From Callaeas wilsoni (lineage: Eukaryota > Chordata > Aves > Passeriformes > Callaeidae), in contig VWPU01009590.1 in assembly GCA_013398955.1 (NCBI GenBank), positions 4,822 to 68,821 on the forward strand: DNA of 64,000 nt, in the 5' to 3' direction. This document shows positions 50,430 to 62,300 of this stretch, in pieces; the first letter of the stretch is position 1, and each line of letters opens with the position of its first letter. Both the position numbers and the translations under genes were made by a program. The notes beneath the pieces are model-generated. The model made no database searches. It saw nothing but the letters and a program-made list of their open reading frames with translations, and was not told the DNA's origin.

Positions 50430-50630
50430 CACTGATGTGGCTGGGGAGGAGGCACTTGTCCTGTGAGGAGAGGTGGGAGAACCAGGCCTGGTTCAGTCTG
50501 GAGAAGGGGCAGCCCCAGGGGCACCTGAAATAGCCCTCAGTGCACACAATGTTTTGTTGGGGAGCTGGAGCTGGGCTCTCCTCAGCAGGGCACAGAGGGA
50601 GGGTGGGAACATGAGAAGTAGGGATTTGCC
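50430..50630 (+). mobile_element. Diverged CR1 LINE fragment, sense
   Basis: A GC-richer island in AT-rich sequence. The words 'cctgtgaggagaggtgggag', 'ctggttcagtctggagaa' and 'ggggcagccccaggggcacc' match the ORF2-end portion of CR1 ('...gaggagcggctgag...', 'ttcagcctggagaa', '...ctcaggggagacct'). The 3' terminus is missing or unrecognisable, so the copy is truncated at both ends. Boundaries are approximate. Confidence 0.7.
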
Positions 50631-50984
50631 ATAAGAAATGTTTCCCTTAGACTAAATTAACAATAAAAACTGGAGTACTGGTTTGAACTAATTTACTTCA
50701 GAAATATTTTTGTGACTTCTCTTTTATGAATTGTGAAAATAATTTTCAGAAAATCCTCTAGATCTAGACTTATGAAAGATTATTGACCATTAGACTCTAA
50801 AAATGTATATAATGTTTTAAAATATGCACTTGTATATTTCATCACAAAAAAGCAAAGCTTTTCTAAGTGGCTGTCTAGGGGATATATACAATGACAGAAT
50901 CCCTACTTGTTAGACAACTGAAAATATTAGAACAACAATAAAACTAAAACATTAAAAAAAGAATATGAAAAAATATTAATATAA
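50631..50984. other. Spacer between two CR1 pieces, nothing recognised
   Basis: About 350 bases of AT-rich sequence separating a sense CR1 piece from an antisense one. I see no gene and no repeat in it. Confidence 0.6.
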
Positions 50985-51115
50985 TAGAATATTTTCAGTT
51001 GGAAGAGACCTACAGTTATCATGTAGCTCAACTCTCTGATGAATTCAGGGCTGAAAATACTAAATCATGGTATTAAGAACATTGTCTAAACACATATCCG
51101 ACAGGAACTTTTAAA
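50985..51115 (-). mobile_element. Diverged CR1 LINE 3' end, antisense
   Basis: 'tagaatattttcagttggaa' followed by 'gagacctacagttatcatgt' and 'caactct' is the reverse complement of a CR1 3' terminus, and 'acattgtctaaacacat' fits the next conserved block. Many substitutions indicate an old copy. It is only about 130 bases long. Confidence 0.75.
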
Positions 51116-53919
51116 AGAGTGATTAGCAGGTTAAATTTGGGATGAATTTTAAGACGAATATCAAGAAAACCCTATGAAAGAAAGATCATTTGGGCAGAAC
51201 AAAGACATACTATATCTCCACTGAGATCATTAGAAAATTGCTTCTAAATCCAGTCAATGGAGATTCATTTCTCTGGACAAGAAATGGCTGGGATTCTTCT
51301 GCTTAAGTCTTATAAACCCCATACCAGAAAACAGTGTTCATTGTCAGAGATTTCCCTAAATGTCTGATGAAGTTTTTAGTTTTGTGCCTGTACCTCGCAC
51401 ATTGGGGAATTTGAAACTAGAAGAATAACTTCTATGGTAACTTGTGTTTGAGAGGTAAATGGACTCTTTTAAAGAAAGTTCATGGAAGAATAAGATAGAG
51501 AAAAAAATTACAGATATTTTTCATGGAACCATTGCTATCAAAAATGCAAAATAACTTCACAATTTTGTCCTGCAAATATGATAGAGTTTGCTACTACTGG
51601 CTTGCCTTTCCAGAAAGCTAGCAATATTTATCTCCGTGATTAATAAAAAATACTGATGTCTGTAACTTAAAGTATTGGCCTCTACCCTGACAAGGATAAG
51701 ATTCAGACTCCTTTACTAAACAGTCTTTTGACTGGTTCTAATAGCTTGGCACATACCACAGAAATCCCTCATAATAAAAGATATTGTATTCACTGCATGT
51801 GACTGCTGTAGATTCAATCACAAGACAATTTACAAAAGTCTTCTCTGAGCAGCTGTAAAATTAGGTCAGCCAAGCACTCACGACAAGCTACATCAGTCAC
51901 GCAAACTTCAGCTGCTTCTCACCACAAATCTGATTTACTTAACTACTTCATGTAGAAGCAGCATTTGATAAATAAGAGGTTTGGTGTTAACATGGCTTGA
52001 AACAGCCAGCCATAATTAATGTCAGCTTGTCATTAAAAACACAGTTACTGATTACTCTTAAAGGTAGTGCTTTTAATACACTTAATCAAGATAAGGCCCA
52101 CTAAAAGCTATCAGAATTTTCCCTCACTACTTTGGTTCAGCAGCAGACACTGCTAACTTACAAGATCGTTTTCTTTTCAAACTATTGAAGTGTTAAGCAA
52201 AAGACCTCTGGGTTTGATGACTGTGGCTGAAGCAATCAAAATTATAAATACGCACATTATCTGACCATGTTTACAAATGACTGCAGTGGTCCTTTTTAAC
52301 ACTGAGAGGCCACCATGTGTTGCAGTCACTGTTTGTGAATCTGTCTCCCTGATTAGTGGGTGCTCTCTGTAATAACCCTGGTAGCACTGAACATATGTCG
52401 TGGGAAAATCCTGTCAAGCAAAAAGCTAAGCTAATCTCATCTATCTTTGTCACTTTTAATACATATGCTTACTTCTTCAATTTCATTTTTTTTTTTTACA
52501 GGACAGTGGTAGGTTTAAAACATAGTACTTCTTCAAGCATTTTTGCACGTGAATAAAATATTCTTTTGAACTTAAAATAACGTTAAAGGAATCATTATAA
52601 AATGACAGGTCTCATTGCCCAATTTAAATTCAAGGCATAGACTAGGACAGATAATCATTAGCCATACTTAATTAAACAAGGCACATGTAACTGAGACACT
52701 GAGCCAGAAAGCAAAATGTGGTTTGCTACACATATCAATATCATTGTGTGTGTATGTATCAAAGCATTTGTTGAAATTTACTATATTGTGTCAGAAGAAG
52801 TTCAATGTTTGCATCTGAACACTAGTTTGTTTTTTTTCTCTTAAAGTTGCAAACCTCAAAAAAGCTTCAATGATGCACTTATTGCTGATATATCTGTAAC
52901 CTGGAAATCACATGCAGAGATAGCTAGAATAGGGACTTGTAATAAAATGCTGCCACAATTTTGATTTTTTTTGTACAGGTGTAGCATCTCAGATATAATT
53001 TATATTTTATATAGAAAAATTACTTTTTTTTAAGGTAAATAACATTTTTTACACGAAGAATGTTTTTCAGTAGTGCCTTTGTTGAAACATCATCATAAAT
53101 AATGCCACATCTCCTGACTTTCTAATAAGCAAAAAGGACAATTATACAGTAATGCATCGAATACACAAGTTCATTCATGTGTAACAGCCACTGCCGTGTT
53201 ATACTGAATCATCTGGTAGGGTCAACATTTTTCAAAATTAATTACAGCCATTTAGCAATAACAATAAGTGTAGTAGCCTACAATGTACTTTGCTCTTCCT
53301 GTGCTGCCTGCATGGAAATGTTGCTGTTTCAGATGGCTGTTATGCAATTCATTTCTGAACACACAGCTTACACTTTACTACCCTCTTATTATTCAAGTCA
53401 TGCTTACAATTCATGAGAGACTGAGCTAAGACCAACAGACTCATACTCAACACTGATTTTGTAATGCAGCTCAAGCCAAATGTCAATAATGAGTGTATAA
53501 GGAAAAAATCTAACATCGTGTGCTCCTCTAGAGCTGTTAAATTCTATAAGCAACTAAATGTACAACAGATGTTAAATGTGATTAGAGTGCTTGCTTGCTG
53601 CTAATGTTTGACAGTAAAGTGAATCTTATGAAAAGTTAAGATACAAAACAAGTGCAGGGAATTACTCATCTGTAAATCTCTCTCCCCTCCCCCCGACACC
53701 AGGGAGATCACATTTGATAGAGTTCCTGCCTTGTTTTACGCTGGAAGTAGGAAGGGTTTGAGTAGGAGTCTATCACTTAAATTTTTCAAAATTATTATTA
53801 AAATAATCAAAATAGGTTTCTTTAATGAGTAAAAATTATATTGAAAAATAAGACTGGGCCAAGATTTTTCAGAAAGCATTCTAAGTATGCTGTCAAACAA
53901 ACAAAAATATATACTCAGA
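51116..53919. other. AT-rich unique sequence, no gene seen
   Basis: About 2.8 kb with a T12 run near 52486-52497 and otherwise high-complexity AT-rich sequence. The parts at about 51950-52170 and 53160-53420 have TAATTA and similar words and few homopolymers, so they are candidates for conserved non-coding elements. No gene is supported. Confidence 0.5.
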
Positions 53920-54043
53920 ACCACCTGGACAAAGTCCTGTGCAATGTGCTCTAGGATGACCCTGCTTGAGCAGGGAGCTTGGACCAGATGACCTACTGTG
54001 ATCCCTTCCAAAATAACCATTCTGTGACTCTGTGATTCTGTGA
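53920..54043 (+). mobile_element. Short CR1 LINE 3' end, sense
   Basis: 'ttgagcagggagcttggacc', 'agatgacctactgtgatccc' and 'ttccaaaataaccattctgt' are the closing words of CR1, and the piece ends with three tandem 'tctgtgac/tctgtgatt' words, the typical CR1 3' terminal repeats. Only about 125 bases remain. Confidence 0.93.
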
Positions 54044-57000
54044 AACCCTAATTAGAATTTGAATAAAGCCACTCAAACAGGAATCATCACTTAAATTTTG
54101 ATATTGGAAAGGCCAGAATTTGGTGAAGGTTTTATTACACAGCATTACTCATCTGAGCTCTTTTGAAGGTGCCATGCCCTAAGCCTCAGTTGTGCCAGTG
54201 TATCCATATGATTTTTTGGTGTGAAATCATCTCACATCTCGAGTATGGACTGGGATGCATAGTCCATCCTGGAGATGACTTGCATGCAGTAGTTATGGAA
54301 AAGTCAAGTCCTTCAGTGCCCACAAACCACCTCGTCACACAGAGTTTAAGAAAATGTAGGACCTTTATGTAAATAATGCCTGAGGGATAACTGAATCTAT
54401 GTTCACAAGCCTTACTCTGTCTTTTGTCCTGTAATATATTTATACACATTTGTGCTTATGTCTGACAGCTTTCAAAAGAACTCCACATTTTTCCATCCGC
54501 CTATCTCATTTTACAAAATAAGCTTCACAGCTTTTTTTCCTCCAGATGAAGGTAATTAGTTGGGAATTATTCACAAGCATACTTGTATTATTCTGTTTAT
54601 CTACTCTGCTCTGACAAAAAAAAAAATTCTTCCTCCATGCAGACAAATCCATAAACAGCCCATTACAAAAAAAAACTACATGAAAATCAAGCAGGAAAAT
54701 TGGAAATTCTACGACGTAATTAAGAGCCATTTTATATTTTTAGTCATCTTTTTAGTCATATTTTTATACATAGAGAAACCAAGTAACTGAAGCCCATGGC
54801 AATAAAGCACAAGGACTGCATAAAGTTAGGTTTAAACTACCTTACACTGTGCAGGCTGAACCAAAGACACATATTTTGTACATATTTTTGCAAAAAGGTA
54901 GAATTTGACTGTTACAGTAATTTATTCTTCATTATGGAAAAAGTGTCCGTAATGAATGTCACACAAAGCTAACTGAATGCTCTTTAGGGGAGGATCCTCA
55001 GCCTAAATTAATTACTTAGAAAACCCTTTCCACAAAGACGTTCTTGCTGCCTACTGGCAACTTTAATGGCATATCTTACTCTGATTCCAGACAAACACAC
55101 TGAAAGGTCTCCCAAGCTTTAGTGATGTGTCAAAAATATGATTCTTATTTTCAAATGTACATTTTGTACATCTGTATAGATGCATTTCATTGTTTTATTT
55201 TAACTTTAATGGCTACAACTAATGATTACTACCTGCTTGCCAAGGTCATTTCATAGGTCACCCATACCTAAGAAATCGTTCTGACATTACTGCATGCATA
55301 AATCCTCCGTTAAACTTTGTAGAGAAAATTAGAACTTTATTTTTAAAATAAATACAATTAGGATAAAAATGCAATTGTTTCAACTAGCTTATTTTAGAAA
55401 AATCTGTGAAACAATTCAGGTTATTCCCTATATTATTTTGGAGTTACACATCATTTTAAACTCCAGCATCAAAATTTCTTGTCACTTTCACAAGATTACA
55501 GTGATTCTCTGTTCATGTAGAGGTGGGATTGTATTTCTTACAATTGCCCTATTCAGCCATATATTAAGTAATCCAAAATGACTTACAAAAATATAGTCCA
55601 ATCTACAAATCAAAATACATGATTCTAATGTGAGAAATGTCTTGAAATGTTCAGATATCATCCGCTACTCATGCCTCCTTTCCCCAAGAGGATGTCTAAA
55701 ATGAATGCCAGTTGGAAATGGAATGAAGATTCATTCATTTGTGATCCCATGACTAAAATATTTTGTAGAAGCACAATTTTAAGTATGAATCATCAATATT
55801 TTTAAAAAGTGCACATTATATATGCCCCATTACCCAATTTAATTACACTTAATTTATTTTATAGATGAACATATTTTTCAGTGTCTCATTCTGTCATAAA
55901 TTGTGACTTAAGGAAGGAAAACAGTATGTCTAAGACCTTTGTACACTGAAAGCACTCCTTCCTTCAGAAATGCAATAGCTTCTCTCATTCTCACTGAAAG
56001 GCGATGTTCATTTGTACCACCAAAGAAGAAAATGTTGGTAGTGCCTACTTTTGACTGCCCCTGATACCACAACTTTCTCAAAAAACATTTAATTTCAAGC
56101 AGAATAGTCTTCTTCTATTAGATTAAAGGTAACTGTTCAGACTTTTTAATAAAATTTTTTAAGCAAGCCTTCCAATATGACATTACATATATGTTCATGT
56201 AATCTTTGGAAACCTTAGTTACATACTTAATTTCAAATCACTGATAGTTTCTTTAATAAAGATTTTCTTTAAAGAGCAGACTGTCTATTTCTCAGCAAGC
56301 CTTTTCACAATTAAACTTTCTAAATAAATAAGAAATGTCTCCTAGCAGGTGAGCTTCATTTTTACTCTAATATCTTGTGACTGCATTTAGAAGGATTTTT
56401 ACTAAGCGAGGATTTCATGGAAGAAGATATTAGGATCTAGTAGCTACATGCAAAGTGCAGACAAAGAAAGTGAAATTTTCAGCTTTGTTTTGGGAAAGGA
56501 AAATTCATAAGAGAGGGAATACCTTTGCTTCTTCAAACTATGCCATATTTCCTTTCCCCTAACGCCATCCCACTGTCTGCTGCATTTTGACTTTAAGAGC
56601 ACCTTTACAGCTTTGCACATCATACACATCCTTGTTGAGGGCTGTATCAGACCCAAGCCAGCTTTTCAGGCTGAAAGGCTGTTGAACCCTGATTCATGCA
56701 AACAATGAGCTTCCTAGAACTTTCTCTAAGGCTCCAAATCCACAATCCAGCACCTACAGCCCAACAATATCTCACAAGGAGAAGGAAAATACTTTTCTTA
56801 ACCCACCTTCTTCTCGTTTTCTTCCACCCTCATATATCGAGTGTATATGATGACCTTCACTCACCTTCTTTTCATTCCTTCTCCCCAAACATTACATACA
56901 CGTTAACAACTCATCACAGCATGAAAAAGAAAAGAAAGAATTGGGGTTTTTGTTAGATTGGACAGTCAAAAAAGATGCAAATAGAAGAACAAAAGATAAT

Positions 57001-58881
57001 TTGATACTTGTGACACATAGTATATATAGTTTTGACTCAAATGGCATGTTTTACACTTGTCAAAAATGATACTTCTGGGTGTTTCTTATTTTTTTACAAA
57101 GTTTTAAAAGGTTTCATATGAAGATTTTGAAAATTATCCTTAGTCAAACTGAAGATATTTAACATAGAGTTTAAAATAACTGTCCAACAAATAAAAATAC
57201 AAAATGTGCTAATATTCCTGTACATGTTTTCAAAAACTGACAATAGTTGCATCCAGGCAGTAAAGATGTTTCATTATTGACAATGGAAAACTTAACACAG
57301 ACCTGAAAATGCAGTAAACACACTACTTTTCCTTGCCCTCCACTTACATTTAACAAGTCAAACATTCCCCCTCATACTGGTCACTTACAAGAGGCAGGAA
57401 GTCAGAATAAATCCTCTCCTGTAAACCACCTTTATTCCTTTGATTTCAAAGTACTTTTCAAAGTACTTGCCCAAATCACCAATGTATTTAAGCTCAGATC
57501 AGTTACTCTGCCTGGGGGTTCAGAAAGAAGTGTTGGCAAGTAAGAAAACACAGTAGGAAATGCCTTTGCTAAGGCATAAACCTTTGATGTTTCTGATGCA
57601 CCATTACTATCAGCTGTCCTTTCTTGTCACACTCCTCTTATAAAGACCTTCCTTGCTCTCGACATTTACCAGACTCCAGTGTCTCTGCTATCCAAATAGT
57701 TTAAAAAGCCATAAAGAGTGTCTTGAGCACAAATTCATTTGTAGATAGTGATGTGTATTTTAAAATATATATATAAGCAATACAAATTTAAAATATATGT
57801 TAATAGTTTTGCTACCCCAGATTCTACTGAAATACAAGGGGCAATTGGGTAGTGCATGAGTCCCCGGTGCATATGTTAGAGTTACCTTACACCATCACTA
57901 CAATTAGGATTGATTGGTCTGTTGCATGTATCTGTGATTTTTAACTAGATTCTGCTTTTTTCCTTTCCTCTCTCATTCTCAGAAAGCTTCTCCTGTTCCG
58001 CAGTAAGCTGGATACAAGTTGAATTTAAGTTATCTCAAGTCTCAGCCTGAATAAAGAAACACAAACCAGATTTCCCACAGAATATTTTATGAGGGAGAAG
58101 ATTCTTGTGAACTGCAGTTCGGTGTACATAATGGTCAGAGTCTAACAGAGGAGAAATTTCCATTTGCAGTAAGCTTATAAAATTAATTAGATCTTGACTA
58201 TTTTTCTGCTGCAGCCTACATAAAAAGAGTATGGATGTTTTCATAGAGTCTGCTATGGTATCCTAGATAGAAGAATTTCTTTCCTCTCTTTCCCTTCATC
58301 AGATGTATCTTCATTAAACAGTGTTCTTTTCCGAACATGTTATTATTTTTTCAGTCATGACAGAAACAGAGGTTGTGCTGTAAAGCGCTATTTTGTGTTT
58401 AACAAACCGTATAACCAGACCTGTTATTTTGTGTTTCTCTGTCTTTGAATCTATTCGTGTGGAGGCATCCTTGAATTTAAAATTAGAGTAGGAGAACCAT
58501 CTTTTATATTTATTAAAGGCTGTCTTTTCCTTTGGCTTTTTTCACACTCCGCTTTAACAGGGTATTAATTCTCAGTAGGGAATTCAGCCACACACAGCAG
58601 TGATTAGATTGCAAAACCTAAGATAAGCCAGAAAACACACTCAAAAAATCCAAGCTTCGCGGTCACCCAAGAAAGACATAAGATTGTAGTTTGATGTGGT
58701 TATGTCACAAGCAACTGGACAGGAAAAGTTCAGATTTACCATGTTAATACAAATCAAATTTCAAAATTGCTACCATTGTTTGCTTTAAGCACTTGTATTC
58801 AGTAAAAGCTTCCCAGACCATATTAATAACATTCCTGAAAGTTTAGCAGAAACAATGGTTCATTCCCTTGCCCATTAAAAA
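54044..58881. other. AT-rich unique sequence, no gene seen
   Basis: About 4.8 kb of AT-rich unique sequence. Open frames are short, of low complexity or antisense to one another. A short AT alternation occurs at about 57765-57775. No repeat family, RNA gene or exon can be supported. Confidence 0.55.
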
Positions 58882-58908
58882 CAACAACAAACAAACAAAC
58901 AAACAAAC
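58882..58908. repeat. (CAAA)n tetranucleotide repeat
   Basis: Two CAA units followed by five CAAA units. It lies about 40 bases before a CR1 copy but is not part of it, since CR1 in this orientation has no such 5' sequence. Confidence 0.93.
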
Positions 58909-58947
58909 TCAAAGGAGATTGCAGAAATATTTTCTTTTATTTTAGAG

Positions 58948-59326
58948 GGATGGAGCACCTCTGCTGCTAAGACAGGCTGAGAAAATTTGGACTACTTAAA
59001 CATGGAGAAAAGGTCCCTGGGAGATCATTTAGCACATCCCAGTACCTGAAGGGTGCTTACAAGAAGACTGGAGAGGGTCTTTTTACAAGGGCATGTAGTG
59101 ACAGGATGATGGGGAAAGCTGAAAGCGTTAGGTGAGGTATAAAGAAGAAGTTCTTTACTGTGAGTCGTGTGGCTCTGTAACAGGTTGTGCAGAGAAGCTG
59201 TGGATGCCCCATCCCTGGAAGTGTCCAGGTTGGATGGGACTGTGAGCATTCTGGTCTAGTGAGAGGGTGGTTGAAAACAGGTGGTTCTTAAGGTCCCTTC
59301 CAACCCAAGCTGTTCTATGATTCAGT
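58948..59326 (+). mobile_element. CR1 LINE fragment, 3' end, sense
   Basis: About 380 bases of a CR1 subtype similar to the copy at 8139-8513. Landmarks in order are 'agacaggctgagaaaatttg', 'cagtacctgaagggtgctta', 'gactggagagggtc', 'acaagggcatgtagtgacag', 'gtgcagagaagctgtggatg' and 'ccccatccctggaagtgtcc', ending in 'cttccaacccaagctgttct' and 'atgattcag'. It is 5'-truncated with moderate divergence and no coding capacity. Confidence 0.96.
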
Positions 59327-62300
59327 CATTTACAGCACAAGAGAGAACAGGAAACTCCAGCTTTCTATGCCCATTCTTAAATGTTATTACTAAATTCTTC
59401 ATCAACCTGCTTGAAATCCTAGGAAAAAAACTATCTGTTTAGCCCTATGACAAGAGAAGCTAGAAAGATTAAGGAAATTTCATTTAATTCTTGAAGTTGA
59501 AGAGAGTTATTGAAAGATAAAGAGTATCCTAAGAGCTTAACTCTTAACAGCTTCAGACGGACATCACATCATTTTCTCTCACATCTTTCCCCTTGCTTTA
59601 AAAATAGATACAATGTTTTATTAACAGATTTAACTGAAACTATTTTAAGTATTTCCAGCATTTTCGCGTGCAGTTAAATCAGATGAAGAAATGTGAACTA
59701 CAGAAAGGCACTAAAATGTGGAAAGAGAGCTGTGATGTTTAAATATTGAATAAACTTATGTCTCTTACAAATAGGGAAAAAATAAAAAAGATATTGTCTT
59801 TCCTTTTGTTCCAGATACCTATTTCAGTTAAAATTTAAAAAAAATAAAAATCTTTGCTATAGTTTCTTGCTTTTGCTGTTTCTGATAAACACCAAAGGAA
59901 TAATTATGGTCTGTGCTTTTGAAAAACCTCTCTAATTCAATATTAATTATACATAAAGGTTACTACAGTCACTCTTGGCTGATGGTGGTTGTAATGCAGT
60001 TGCAGTGATCTTGCAAACACACCTGTCAACCTCAAATTCCCAACAAAGTCAACAAAACTACAAAGACAAGATAATGCATTAAAACATAACCTTTTTCAAA
60101 GACAAGGCCAGAGTTAAAAGGCAGATTCTGGAAACTAATTGCTCCTGAATGTGTATGCATGCAGTTGGCTGTTGTTAACAGTGATGTTTGTGCAGCAAGG
60201 TATTATGGATTATTTTCCTTGAAATTAAACTAGGGATAATGCAAGAGTCATCTTCCCAGGAAATCAAAATGCCGTTTTTCCATCTCTACCTCAATAAAAT
60301 AAAATATCCTGTGCTTAAAAAAGTCCTGTTTGATCTAAATGGCAAGCAGTTGTGTTGACTTTTATTGGTTATACTTTAACCATCTCCTCAAAAATATTTC
60401 AGGTTTTGTTCCTCTCTTCCACAACTATTCAACCAATTGTATTCACCTTAATTTAATAATGTTTGCATATAGTTTCTTTGGTTCCTTTCAATTCTTAAAG
60501 TCTCTTATGAAAGGTTTTACTCAGTCTTCTGAGTCATATTCAATAGTAATAATTACAATAGAATTATTTTCTACTAAAGTACTGAAGGCAGAGAATGAGT
60601 TTCCCTGGTGGTTTTTTCCCCTTTTTTTTTTCTTTTTTTCTTTCTTGTTAGTGTGATTGTCTGTGTGAAACAGCAGAAAGCTTTTCTGAAAGCCTCCCAG
60701 TTTTTGACCTGTCTTGAATCTGTCTCACTTGGCTACAGATGGCCTATCAAATCCATCAAGTCCTGATTGGAATAGATTACTAAATTGTTGGAGCACTGGG
60801 ATTAGGCCCATCTGTCTGCAGGAAGCTCTGTAATCATGATGAGAGGTTATTGTTGCCTGGGAGATGAAAAGCAGCAAACCATGCTGCACTAAAGGATCAA
60901 CCAAGGCTTTCCATAAAGTAAAGGAGATGGAAAAGCAATCCTATTGTGCTGAATCCTGTGAACACCAGCAGGGTGCTGTAAATATTCTTGAAATACTGCT
61001 TCAATGGACATACATCTTTTTAGGATGTTGTTCTGTGAGAAAGAGAGGTTTAAATACAAGCCAAATTTTTCCCTTTCGTTGTAAGAGGATGTCATCACAG
61101 TTTAAGAGAGCTGGAAACTTTGGTTTCCAGGCTGAATGCCTGCCTGATTGCTAGTAGTCTCAAAGCTGAGCAGTTGAACTTAGATGAAAATAAAGGTTAG
61201 CCCTGTCCTGCCTGCCAAAGTCAAGTGTGACTAGGCCGTAGAGATATTTGGTGAGTGAATTGACCATATTTAATTCATTCCCTAATTTGAAATTTTCTGA
61301 TTTCTTAAGTTTGATCTCTGAAAATACAGAAAATATAATTGCAGGTAATGCTGAGAGTCTCCAGATTTCATTCTATTGCATTTTTAGAGTTTTTATCATG
61401 TTTCAGTAGTTGTCTGAAACAAATCAAAGTTCTTTGAAAGATTTTCACTGAAAAACTTGAACTGCCCCAAGACTTTCAAACCAAGGAGGTATGAAAATAT
61501 CTTTAAAAGTTTGCATGGAATATAAGAAACTCTAGTTCAAGTTTCTGCTGTGCCTTCTTCACCAGAGTGCTCTGGAAGGAAAAGTCATGCTCTTGCACTC
61601 ATCAGAAAGCATTCAGAGCAAGGGCTCACTCTAGGATAAAGCCTCAGGAGTGGGTAAGTTTTCAGCGTGGGGTACCAACAGCATTCACTTGTTTCTTCTC
61701 CCTGGCTCTCCGGTTCAACAATCCCTCCAGCTGGAGAGATCTGATGACCATCCAACAAAAATCCTTGTGTGATTATGATACTTTAATTCTCTCACACATT
61801 TAATTTAGAAGTTCAGGGGGAAAAAAAAAAAAAAAAAAGAAAAAAAAGGTGCATTGGGTTTTTTTTTACTTTTAGTTTAGTTGACCTTCCTTTACTTAAT
61901 TTAGAGAATACTCTTCCACCAAGAGATAATGAGTATCTTACCATTCTTTTCAGCAGTACCAGGACTTAATCTCTACATAGAAAGTTACTCTATTTGTACT
62001 TTAAAATTATAAATTCTATAGACTCAAATATAACTATATGATTTTTTTGGGGGTAAGAGTACATATGTGTGTTATAAAGATTGTTGGGGTTTTTTAAGAG
62101 AAAGAATAAGGTATATGAAATTTTGGGGTTTTTTTGAAAAGGTAAAAGCAAAATGGCTCTATAAATTTGCCTTTGAGAGTACTTTAATAAAGACTGATTT
62201 TATGCCACTGCTTAGGACAAATTGCCTCCAAAAATTCTAATCTTGAATTCTAAGAAAATGTAAAAAGAATGGGAAAAAAAAGATGCACTTAAACTATTCA

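Noticed and set aside
61821..61847. Poly-A tract as a retrocopy tail
   Set aside because: There is no polyadenylation signal upstream at the right distance and no recognisable gene copy before it.
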